From: Paramoeba atlantica
Lineage: Eukaryota; Discosea
Length of the DNA: 64,000 nt
Direction: 5' to 3'
Assembly (NCBI GenBank): GCA_977017575.1
Contig: CDRNVI010000185.1
Coordinates: 1 to 64,000 of the forward strand
Part shown: positions 29,159-37,790 of the stretch, in pieces
How the letters are laid out: the number at the start of each line of letters is the position of its first letter
How positions within the stretch are numbered: the stretch's first letter is position 1
Program-made: the position numbers and the translations under genes
Notes under the pieces: model-generated
The model's database searches: none
What the model was told of the DNA's origin: nothing
What the model saw: only the letters and a program-made list of their open reading frames with translations

Positions 29159-29467
29159 AGAAAAAGGGGAGGGCGTCTAAAAAATAAGAAGTCATAATTT
29201 TTTTTAGTATAAAGGTTGTAAAAAAAATCGGTAGTGTTTCCTCATGAAAAAGAAAACGCGGACTTTGGTAAACGAAAAGCTCTTGCGCGAAATGAAATGT
29301 ACGCGACAATCGGGAGGTATACTTGTGTAGCTACTGTATCATGTGGTACGTACAAAGGTGAAGCCTATTCTTTTAGTATTGATAGTTGGCTTTTTTTGCA
29401 AGACTTAGATAGCCACATACAGAGACACCTTTTGTTTATTCCGATTTCTTTTTGCCACCTGACAAAA
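29159..29467. other. spacer between helical-repeat gene and LRR-A
   Basis: The LRR-A frame is open from 29234, but the family start is at 29468, so this is probably 5' flank. CCTTTTGTTTATTCCGATTTC with further T-rich sequence forms a pyrimidine tract at about 29428-29460. Confidence 0.45.
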
Positions 29468-30190
29468 ATGTTTGAGTTCTGTGCATTAGCCTGTGCATTA
29501 CGTGCAGCTGAGGAACAATCTATAAGTCGTCCTTGTGCAGCGAAGGTGAGCTCTATTACCGTGCCGCAAGAGTACGATTTAATAAGACTTATTCAAAATA
29601 TGCAGGAAAGACCCCCTAGCTGGAACACCGACACACCTGCATGCGAGTGGGAAGGCGTTGAATGCGACGAGAAGAATCAAGTTAAAGAATTCAGTTGGTG
29701 TTTTGAAAACCTAGGATTCTTAGTTTGGAAATATTTGCCACAGAGTTAAGTTTCTTTTCGCATGCAACATGGCCATCTTCGCGGTGAACTTCCCTTGGAA
29801 GTGTTTCCTCCGAACCTAACGCAAATATATTTGTATGCGAATCAGTTAACCGGTCATCTTGACTTGCTCCAGCTCCCACCCATACTGGAGGTCTTGGATG
29901 TCGAAAAAAATCATTTCCATGGCACCGTCGATTTCTCATCACTTCCGACAACTTTGGAGGAACTAAAGCTGTCGAGCAACAGCGAACTCGAAGGTGCGTT
30001 TGATGTGGATATGCACAGCCCTGATTTGTATTACGACTTTCTGCAAACAAACATTACAGTCTCGGACGGATGTCGAATTCGAGAGCTCTACTTTGATGTG
30101 GATGAAGATGACGTTGATGAGTATGAAGATGAGGACGTTGATGAGGATGAAGATGAAGAGGACATGCATGTACATGATGATTTGGATTAG
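29468..30190 (+). pseudogene. LRR-A, copy 1: LRR gene with an in-frame stop
   Basis: It starts MFEFCALACALRAAEEQ, then AAKVSSITVPQEYDLIRLIQ and the cap PSWNTDTPACEWEGVEC. At KYLPQS the codon that is Leu in the paralogue LRR-B (KYLPPNL) is TAA (29747-29749). The same frame then continues without shift: MQHGHLRGELPLEVF, about four LRRs and a very acidic tail (DVDEDDVDEYEDEDVDEDED). All four array copies carry this TAA, so it predates the amplification. Readthrough or re-initiation at the ATG at 29762 would give a 142-residue LRR fragment. The simplest reading is a pseudogene. Confidence 0.7.
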
Positions 30191-30766
30191 TCCTGTACGT
30201 ACTTGATGTGTGCAATTAGATTGATTGTTCAATTGTATTCGATTGATTGGCTGTGTAAATTGGAGGGGCGGGGGCCTTGTTTACTGTTAGATAAATGATT
30301 ACTGTTAGATAAATGATACTGTTAGAGAAATGATTAGAAAAATACTAATACTTCTCCGAATTTTCCTGTTAAAAGTTGATATTTGAGGGGCTGCGGGTGG
30401 CGTCCCGAGAAACCGCGGTATACGATCGGCCCCCCGAGGCCTGGTCCGATAGTAATGTATACCTAAAAAATCTTTGATTTTAGTATTCACGTATTCATGT
30501 AGTATAGTATTTAGTAGTATTTACGTATTCGCGTATAGTATTCACGGGGTTTTCAACATTTTTCCCGCCTCTATCACCAAAAACTTGGAACAAGTAATTT
30601 ATGCGCTCTAAAGAATGCCAACCATCATCAAGGAATCACATGAAGCGTTTTTTGCGCTTTCATTCTTTTTGGCAACCTATGGAGACACGCGAATACAGCT
30701 GAATGTAGCAGCTGAATGAACCATTTAAAAAAGCCTCTTGATGGTAGGTTTTTGAATTTCGTGTAC
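30191..30766. other. spacer between LRR-A and LRR-B, with the target site of the big insertion
   Basis: It contains GATTGATTGTTCAATTGTATTC-type repeats, three TACTGTTAGATAAATGAT units (about 30279-30330), a TGAGGGGCTGCGGGTG element end (30384) and the empty target TTTGATTTT (30473-30481), used for insertion in units 3 and 4. GTATTCACGTATTC-like repeats follow (30482-30545). Confidence 0.6.
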
Positions 30767-31019
30767 TATGCCCCCCTGCTTATAAGTTCCCCCTACTCAG
30801 GTACGCTTATGAGTTCCTTTTTCTGGTGAATGCTTTTGTACCCACATTTTGCGAAGCCTTTTTTTACATGTGACAAAATGTCATAAATTTCTACTCTACG
30901 TCAGCCTGCTCTACAGGTTCGTTCACTGAGCGGATATTTGTTTTGGATCCAGTTATCATCTGGTATGCTTAAGAGTCCTTTTTCTCAAAACCGGGGAACT
31001 CATAAGCAGGGGGGGTATA
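30767..31019. mobile_element. 253-bp TA-flanked MITE in the array unit, copy 1
   Basis: TGCCCCCCTGCTTATAAGTTCCCC at the left and its inverse (GGGGAACTCATAAGCAGGGGGG) at the right, each next to TA. It has repeated ACTCAGG/GAGTTCC motifs but no reading frame of note. It is carried identically in units 2 (36217) and 3 (58608). Confidence 0.7.
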
Positions 31020-31192
31020 GTATTTTGTTTTATTATTTTTACCCTTGCTTTCGTAAGCAGACCGATTTTTTTTTCATCACGCTTTTTTTCAGAATACTTT
31101 TTTTTATTTTTCTTAAAAGAAATTGCGCAAAAAAAAGCGGCAGATAACTAGGTACAGTAGTTCCCTTGACCGAGCAATTTATTCAACACCTC

Positions 31193-31209
31193 TTCCAATT
31201 TCTTTACAG
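31193..31209 (+). promoter_or_regulatory. probable trans-splice acceptor of LRR-B
   Basis: TTCCAATTTCTTTACAG ends 15 bp before the ATG at 31224. It is the clearest pyrimidine-tract-plus-AG site in the window and is conserved in the other units. Confidence 0.55.
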
Positions 31210-31223
31210 CGTTTCAAAGTTCA

Positions 31224-31847
31224 ATGACTTACTCCTTTTTAATGATATGTCCGCTACGTGCATCGGATGTACACTCTTCAACGCATCCCCGGGCAGCGAA
31301 AATAAGGTCTGTTTCCGTACCGCAAGAATACAATTTGGCAAGACTTGTTGAAAGCGCAGATAAAAAGCATCGTACCTGGGACACCAACACACCTGTCTGT
31401 GAGTGGTATGGCATTGAATGTTGTGAGAAGAAACGAGTTAAAGCAATAAGCTGGCGTTTTGCAGATTTAGGATCGTTAAATTGGAAATATTTGCCGCCAA
31501 ATTTAGAGTCTCTAGAGGTGATGAAAGCCCATCTTCGTGGTGAACTTCCACTAGAGATGTTTCCCCCATCTCTCGTATACATTTATCTGTATTACAATAA
31601 GTTAACAGGTAATCTCGTCCTTTTGCGACTTCCACCTTCATTGGAGGTTTTTGACGTTCAAAGCAATCAGTTTTTTGGCATCGTAGATTTTTCGTTACTT
31701 CCAACAGGTTTGTCCGAGCTGACGCTGTCTTGGAACAGTGACCTCAAAGGTGCGTTCGATGTGGGAATGTGCAGTCCGAGTTTGAGCTACGACGTTCGGC
31801 GTACAAACATCACGGTATCGAATGGATGTTTATTTCGAGAGGTCTAG
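31224..31847 (+). CDS. LRR-B, copy 1: leucine-rich repeat protein
   Basis: 207 residues. Start MTYSFLMICPLRASDVHSS, family block RAAKIRSVSVPQEYNLARLV, cap HRTWDTNTPVCEWYGIEC, then about five LRRs (SLNWKYLPPNLESLEVMK, GELPLEMFPPSLVYIYLY, GNLVLLRLPPSLEVFDVQ, GIVDFSLLPTGLSELTLS) and a closing SDLKGAFDVGMCSP block. It ends with TAG at 31845-31847, but the frame continues directly into DEDDECNDEDSFEND, matching the acidic tail of LRR-A, so the TAG may be a recent truncation that removes only the tail. The N-terminal hydrophobic stretch could be a weak signal sequence. The ligand is unknown. Confidence 0.75.
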   Translation: MTYSFLMICPLRASDVHSSTHPRAAKIRSVSVPQEYNLARLVESADKKHRTWDTNTPVCEWYGIECCEKKRVKAISWRFADLGSLNWKYLPPNLESLEVMKAHLRGELPLEMFPPSLVYIYLYYNKLTGNLVLLRLPPSLEVFDVQSNQFFGIVDFSLLPTGLSELTLSWNSDLKGAFDVGMCSPSLSYDVRRTNITVSNGCLFREV

Positions 31848-32250
31848 CGTGATGAGGATGATGAGTGCAATGATGAGGATTCTTTCGAAAATGATTTTTT
31901 TCAGAATTCCGCCTCGCTTGTCGTTTGGCTTGTCGTTTGGCCGTATTAATTCGACGAGTGTAAAATGGGCATAAAATGTGAAAGAAATTCTGGGTCAAGA
32001 TGGGTGAGAATGCACCAAAATAGGGTAAAATAATTTTTTTTTGGTTTCTCTGTTTCGTTTGAAAGAAACGTTGGGCATATGTTACAGGCTTTAAAAAAGT
32101 ATTTTTGACTCATTTTATTCATCTGGCATGCGTTTTACTTTAATTGAGAGGGGGGGGTATATAATGCTTCTGTTCTGAAATTCGCCCCCCCCGCCCTGAT
32201 CAGTTCCACAGCGCTCTTTCGGGCCGACATGGGGGCTGCGTTGGCCTGGC
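31848..32250. other. unit end, up to the duplication joint
   Basis: Repeated TTGTCGTTTGG (31918-31940) and a G-run/C-run pair (32150, 32186). At 32250/32251 unrelated sequence is fused to the middle of the helical-repeat gene, which is the tandem-duplication breakpoint. The only homology at the joint is GGC plus the following AGCAACAAAA, so it looks like a non-homologous joint. Confidence 0.6.
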
Positions 32251-32340
32251 AGCAACAAAACGACAGAGCTGACAGCACTGGTAAATGTACTCGATACGCT
32301 TTGCCCCGGAGTAGAAAAAAGCGAAAAAAATACGCAAAGT

Positions 32341-34608
32341 ATGGACCAGGAGAATGTAGGACAACCCAAAGGGGAGAATGGTGAATGCTCAACAAGGTTT
32401 ACCTCCCCCGAAACGACGCTCACGTCCGCTGTGGTTGCGGCGGCGATTCGAAATGTTTACCATTCAACACATCTTTCCCGCCTGCTTCGTGTTCTCCCCC
32501 CGTCGCTTCGCTCGAAACCTCAAATCTTTCTCGCGCTCTCGGAGCGAAGTACGAACCCGGATGCTATACTCCGTGCGCTGCGGGAGTTAAGAGAAGCAGG
32601 CGAGAGCCCCCCGCCAGACTCGATTCCACGAATTTTGAATAAACTCCCGCCTAACTTATGGAGAGAGGCCGTGGAGGTAGTAAGGACAGTTTTGAGAAGA
32701 AGCGAGGCAAATGCACCGTCCTCTTCTTCGATTCCTTCCACTCTTCCATCCAATTGTTTTTTTCCCAACACTCCGCTTTCATTGGAATGTTTTGTAGTGT
32801 TACTGCGGCTAGCCGCTCGTGCAGGAGCGCTTTCTTTTGTAGAGAATCTCGGGAAGGATCTTTCTTTTGTCAACGGCACGGCTTCTTTATCCAGAAGTGA
32901 GCCAGAGGCTATACAGTTTCCCGAAGCATTCTTCTCTGATGCCACTCGAAGCTCCATTCGCACTTCCTTATGTGTGGCGAAGTTTACCCAAAAAGGATTA
33001 GCTCCGGAACGGAGTCCTACCCGACTGAACGTACGACGAATGGAGAAACACCGAGAGATGCGAGAAAAAGTCAATGCGGTGCTATCGCGAAACAAAACAA
33101 CAGAAAGTAGCGCATCTCAAAGTACGGAAAATATGAATTCAAGAACAGACACCACTTTTTCTTCTCTTCCGAAAAAAGAGGAGAATACGAATGAATTTAC
33201 AGCGTCTGATGTAGAATCAGAATTTGAAACTGAACTCGCTCGAGCTCAAGAAAACGCCTCGCAAACCGTGGAGCAGCGTTACGATGCGGAGCGTCGTGAA
33301 GCCCAACGTATCCACCCTGCAGTTTCGGAACTCCAACAAATGGATCGGGAACACATCCCGCTGGACCCCTCTGGTCCGCATCAAATCATCCAGGCCCTGA
33401 GGGAGCAAGGGGACTGGCCGACGGGGCTCTATCTCGTCGAGACCCGAGCGGAATTTCGTAACTCGCGCCAAGCGATTCAAGGCGTAATCCAGTCCATGGC
33501 CCGGGAGCATCAGGCCACCGCATTGATCGATTTCACGGAAATTTTACAGCGTGAAGAGGCAGGCGGAGAAAAAGAGGCAATAAATGAGGAAGAAAACGCA
33601 GGAAGAGGAGGAAAACTTGAAAAGCAGGATAAAAGCAAAGGAAACGCCCCCCCTCCTCTCCGTCGTAGTCTTGCCCTTGTGTGCTCCATGTTGCATGCAC
33701 ATTTAATGTGTAGTAATCTTCACGCCGCCTACGATATCTATTTTGAGTATATCCGACCCTTACTGTGTGCTTCCAATCAAGTTCAACCCGAAATCCGGGG
33801 GTGCTCAGCAACAGAGGAGGAAGCCGTAATGAATAGCAACTCGCCTCAACAAATCTTTCCCTCCAATTGGATGTGTTTCGGTCTCAGTCTCGCGGCCACC
33901 ATTTTAATGAAGCAACACACCCAGGCGTTGGATATTGCCCATCACATTGCCCGTGTCGCTCTCCCTGCGGTCATCGAGGAGGCAAAAAAAGCAAACGAAC
34001 AAATTAACACAGAAAAAGGAAAAAGGGAAGGGCCGGATACGGAGAGCAGTCCCAACAAAAACGAAAATCCTCCGATTTCTTCTTCCAAACAAAACGTTAC
34101 GCCTTCAACAACCTTACCCGAAGAAGAGAATTTAGATTCCATCGACGGGACAACAATCGGAAACCAATACCTCCCAGGAGAAGCAGCGGAAGAAGAAGAT
34201 TCTTCCTCCCTATCTTCACCTTCCCTATCTCCTGGATCCTATCCTAAAAAAGACGTGACCACGAGTGCCTTACTCGAGCGCTGTGGTCTCCCCGATGTTT
34301 TGCTCTTCCCGGGCTCTGAGGAGAACGCTTTAAGGGACTCTTCTTCCCCTTCGAGGGCCTCTGCTCTCTCCCCCGAGCGGTTTCTGCATAACCTCTGCGC
34401 CACCTTCGCGCGTCACGTCCACCGGGACTGGATGAAGGCGCTGCGGGAGCTCGAGAGCGTGTTCCGGGAGGCGGGGCTGCGGATCCCGGACAGCGCCCGC
34501 GCCACGTTCCTGCAGATCAGCGCCAGCTTCTCCAACGAGTCCTACCATCAGAAGAATATCTTGGATCGGTTTCTGCAAGAGGAAACCGAGGGGAGAGAGA
34601 AAAGATGA
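32341..34608 (+). CDS. helical-repeat protein, copy 2, 5'-truncated (755 residues)
   Basis: The duplication joint at 32251 removed the promoter side, the presumed targeting peptide and the first ~59 codons. The frame is open upstream only to a TGA at 32197 and has no ATG before the one at 32341, so any product would lack 89 residues. The remaining protein is otherwise whole. Whether it is made is doubtful: it may be a pseudogene, or a cytosolic version lacking import. It is identical in protein to copies 3 and 4. Confidence 0.6.
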   Translation: MDQENVGQPKGENGECSTRFTSPETTLTSAVVAAAIRNVYHSTHLSRLLRVLPPSLRSKPQIFLALSERSTNPDAILRALRELREAGESPPPDSIPRILNKLPPNLWREAVEVVRTVLRRSEANAPSSSSIPSTLPSNCFFPNTPLSLECFVVLLRLAARAGALSFVENLGKDLSFVNGTASLSRSEPEAIQFPEAFFSDATRSSIRTSLCVAKFTQKGLAPERSPTRLNVRRMEKHREMREKVNAVLSRNKTTESSASQSTENMNSRTDTTFSSLPKKEENTNEFTASDVESEFETELARAQENASQTVEQRYDAERREAQRIHPAVSELQQMDREHIPLDPSGPHQIIQALREQGDWPTGLYLVETRAEFRNSRQAIQGVIQSMAREHQATALIDFTEILQREEAGGEKEAINEEENAGRGGKLEKQDKSKGNAPPPLRRSLALVCSMLHAHLMCSNLHAAYDIYFEYIRPLLCASNQVQPEIRGCSATEEEAVMNSNSPQQIFPSNWMCFGLSLAATILMKQHTQALDIAHHIARVALPAVIEEAKKANEQINTEKGKREGPDTESSPNKNENPPISSSKQNVTPSTTLPEEENLDSIDGTTIGNQYLPGEAAEEEDSSSLSSPSLSPGSYPKKDVTTSALLERCGLPDVLLFPGSEENALRDSSSPSRASALSPERFLHNLCATFARHVHRDWMKALRELESVFREAGLRIPDSARATFLQISASFSNESYHQKNILDRFLQEETEGREKR

Positions 34609-34917
34609 AGAAAAAGGGGAGGGCGTCTAAAAAATAAGAAGTCATAATTTTTTTTAGTATAAAGGTTGTAAAAAAAATCGGTAGTGTTTCCTCATGAAAA
34701 AGAAAACGCGGACTTTGGTAAACGAAAAGCTCTTGCGCGAAATGAAATGTACGCGACAATCGGGAGGTATACTTGTGTAGCTACTGTATCATGTGGTACG
34801 TACAAAGGTGAAGCCTATTCTTTTAGTATTGATAGTTGGCTTTTTTTGCAAGACTTAGATAGCCACATACAGAGACACCTTTTGTTTATTCCGATTTCTT
34901 TTTGCCACCTGACAAAA

Positions 34918-35640
34918 ATGTTTGAGTTCTGTGCATTAGCCTGTGCATTACGTGCAGCTGAGGAACAATCTATAAGTCGTCCTTGTGCAGCGAAGGTGAG
35001 CTCTATTACCGTGCCGCAAGAGTACGATTTAATAAGACTTATTCAAAATATGCAGGAAAGACCCCCTAGCTGGAACACCGACACACCTGCATGCGAGTGG
35101 GAAGGCGTTGAATGCGACGAGAAGAATCAAGTTAAAGAATTCAGTTGGTGTTTTGAAAACCTAGGATTCTTAGTTTGGAAATATTTGCCACAGAGTTAAG
35201 TTTCTTTTCGCATGCAACATGGCCATCTTCGCGGTGAACTTCCCTTGGAAGTGTTTCCTCCGAACCTAACGCAAATATATTTGTATGCGAATCAGTTAAC
35301 CGGTCATCTTGACTTGCTCCAGCTCCCACCCATACTGGAGGTCTTGGATGTCGAAAAAAATCATTTCCATGGCACCGTCGATTTCTCATCACTTCCGACA
35401 ACTTTGGAGGAACTAAAGCTGTCGAGCAACAGCGAACTCGAAGGTGCGTTTGATGTGGATATGCACAGCCCTGATTTGTATTACGACTTTCTGCAAACAA
35501 ACATTACAGTCTCGGACGGATGTCGAATTCGAGAGCTCTACTTTGATGTGGATGAAGATGACGTTGATGAGTATGAAGATGAGGACGTTGATGAGGATGA
35601 AGATGAAGAGGACATGCATGTACATGATGATTTGGATTAG
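34918..35640 (+). pseudogene. LRR-A, copy 2
   Basis: No protein-level difference from copy 1 was seen, and it has the same internal TAA at 35197-35199. The long run of identical sequence suggests very recent amplification or gene conversion. Confidence 0.7.
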
Positions 35641-36216
35641 TCCTGTACGTACTTGATGTGTGCAATTAGATTGATTGTTCAATTGTATTCGATTGATTGG
35701 CTGTGTAAATTGGAGGGGCGGGGGCCTTGTTTACTGTTAGATAAATGATTACTGTTAGATAAATGATACTGTTAGAGAAATGATTAGAAAAATACTAATA
35801 CTTCTCCGAATTTTCCTGTTAAAAGTTGATATTTGAGGGGCTGCGGGTGGCGTCCCGAGAAACCGCGGTATACGATCGGCCCCCCGAGGCCTGGTCCGAT
35901 AGTAATGTATACCTAAAAAATCTTTGATTTTAGTATTCACGTATTCATGTAGTATAGTATTTAGTAGTATTTACGTATTCGCGTATAGTATTCACGGGGT
36001 TTTCAACATTTTTCCCGCCTCTATCACCAAAAACTTGGAACAAGTAATTTATGCGCTCTAAAGAATGCCAACCATCATCAAGGAATCACATGAAGCGTTT
36101 TTTGCGCTTTCATTCTTTTTGGCAACCTATGGAGACACGCGAATACAGCTGAATGTAGCAGCTGAATGAACCATTTAAAAAAGCCTCTTGATGGTAGGTT
36201 TTTGAATTTCGTGTAC

Positions 36217-36469
36217 TATGCCCCCCTGCTTATAAGTTCCCCCTACTCAGGTACGCTTATGAGTTCCTTTTTCTGGTGAATGCTTTTGTACCCACATTTT
36301 GCGAAGCCTTTTTTTACATGTGACAAAATGTCATAAATTTCTACTCTACGTCAGCCTGCTCTACAGGTTCGTTCACTGAGCGGATATTTGTTTTGGATCC
36401 AGTTATCATCTGGTATGCTTAAGAGTCCTTTTTCTCAAAACCGGGGAACTCATAAGCAGGGGGGGTATA
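36217..36469. mobile_element. TA-flanked MITE, unit 2 copy
   Basis: Same sequence and position in the unit as 30767-31019. It moved with the array and did not insert independently. Confidence 0.7.
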
Positions 36470-36673
36470 GTATTTTGTTTTATTATTTTTACCCTTGCTT
36501 TCGTAAGCAGACCGATTTTTTTTTCATCACGCTTTTTTTCAGAATACTTTTTTTTATTTTTCTTAAAAGAAATTGCGCAAAAAAAAGCGGCAGATAACTA
36601 GGTACAGTAGTTCCCTTGACCGAGCAATTTATTCAACACCTCTTCCAATTTCTTTACAGCGTTTCAAAGTTCA

Positions 36674-37297
36674 ATGACTTACTCCTTTTTAATGATATGT
36701 CCGCTACGTGCATCGGATGTACACTCTTCAACGCATCCCCGGGCAGCGAAAATAAGGTCTGTTTCCGTACCGCAAGAATACAATTTGGCAAGACTTGTTG
36801 AAAGCGCAGATAAAAAGCATCGTACCTGGGACACCAACACACCTGTCTGTGAGTGGTATGGCATTGAATGTTGTGAGAAGAAACGAGTTAAAGCAATAAG
36901 CTGGCGTTTTGCAGATTTAGGATCGTTAAATTGGAAATATTTGCCGCCAAATTTAGAGTCTCTAGAGGTGATGAAAGCCCATCTTCGTGGTGAACTTCCA
37001 CTAGAGATGTTTCCCCCATCTCTCGTATACATTTATCTGTATTACAATAAGTTAACAGGTAATCTCGTCCTTTTGCGACTTCCACCTTCATTGGAGGTTT
37101 TTGACGTTCAAAGCAATCAGTTTTTTGGCATCGTAGATTTTTCGTTACTTCCAACAGGTTTGTCCGAGCTGACGCTGTCTTGGAACAGTGACCTCAAAGG
37201 TGCGTTCGATGTGGGAATGTGCAGTCCGAGTTTGAGCTACGACGTTCGGCGTACAAACATCACGGTATCGAATGGATGTTTATTTCGAGAGGTCTAG
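36674..37297 (+). CDS. LRR-B, copy 2
   Basis: Protein identical to copy 1 (207 residues), with the same acceptor TTTCTTTACAG 15 bp upstream and the same TAG before the acidic tail codons. The equality of LRR-B in three units contrasts with the seven residue differences in the first gene, all between unit 1 and the rest. Confidence 0.75.
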   Translation: MTYSFLMICPLRASDVHSSTHPRAAKIRSVSVPQEYNLARLVESADKKHRTWDTNTPVCEWYGIECCEKKRVKAISWRFADLGSLNWKYLPPNLESLEVMKAHLRGELPLEMFPPSLVYIYLYYNKLTGNLVLLRLPPSLEVFDVQSNQFFGIVDFSLLPTGLSELTLSWNSDLKGAFDVGMCSPSLSYDVRRTNITVSNGCLFREV

Positions 37298-37790
37298 CGT
37301 GATGAGGATGATGAGTGCAATGATGAGGATTCTTTCGAAAATGATTTTTTTCAGAATTCCGCCTCGCTTGTCGTTTGGCTTGTCGTTTGGCCGTATTAAT
37401 TCGACGAGTGTAAAATGGGCATAAAATGTGAAAGAAATTCTGGGTCAAGATGGGTGAGAATGCACCAAAATAGGGTAAAATAATTTTTTTTTGGTTTCTC
37501 TGTTTCGTTTGAAAGAAACGTTGGGCATATGTTACAGGCTTTAAAAAAGTATTTTTGACTCATTTTATTCATCTGGCATGCGTTTTACTTTAATTGAGAG
37601 GGGGGGGTATATAATGCTTCTGTTCTGAAATTCGCCCCCCCCGCCCTGATCAGTTCCACAGCGCTCTTTCGGGCCGACATGGGGGCTGCGTTGGCCTGGC
37701 AGCAACAAAACGACAGAGCTGACAGCACTGGTAAATGTACTCGATACGCTTTGCCCCGGAGTAGAAAAAAGCGAAAAAAATACGCAAAGT

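Larger units (their letters stand above)
26801..32250 (+). repeat. tandem array unit 1 (5450 bp)
   Basis: The unit begins AGCAACAAAACGACAGAGCT inside the 844-aa gene and ends ...GCTGCGTTGGCCTGGC. The same start recurs at 32251, 37701 and 60092. Unit 1 differs from the others at a few dozen bases at most, mostly in the first gene. Contents: helical-repeat gene 3' part, LRR-A (broken), a MITE, LRR-B. Confidence 0.95.
32251..37700 (+). repeat. tandem array unit 2 (5450 bp)
   Basis: Exactly one period after unit 1. It shares with unit 1 the variants GGGAGAGAGAAAAG (34592) and GAGGGCGTC (34619) at the end of the first gene, but shares the protein-level changes with units 3 and 4, so it is intermediate. 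Confidence 0.95.

Noticed and set aside
3575-31847. Reassigned stop codons (TAG at a Gln position, TAA and TAG inside LRR frames)
   Set aside because: The long conserved ORFs (kinase, phosphatase, LINEs, 844-aa gene) contain no internal stops and end in TAG or TGA at sensible places. The stops inside LRR genes go along with frameshifts and truncations, so decay is simpler.
32658-33095. Second-frame and minus-strand ORFs inside the helical-repeat gene copies
   Set aside because: They repeat in each array unit only because the DNA is the same, and they have no family features.
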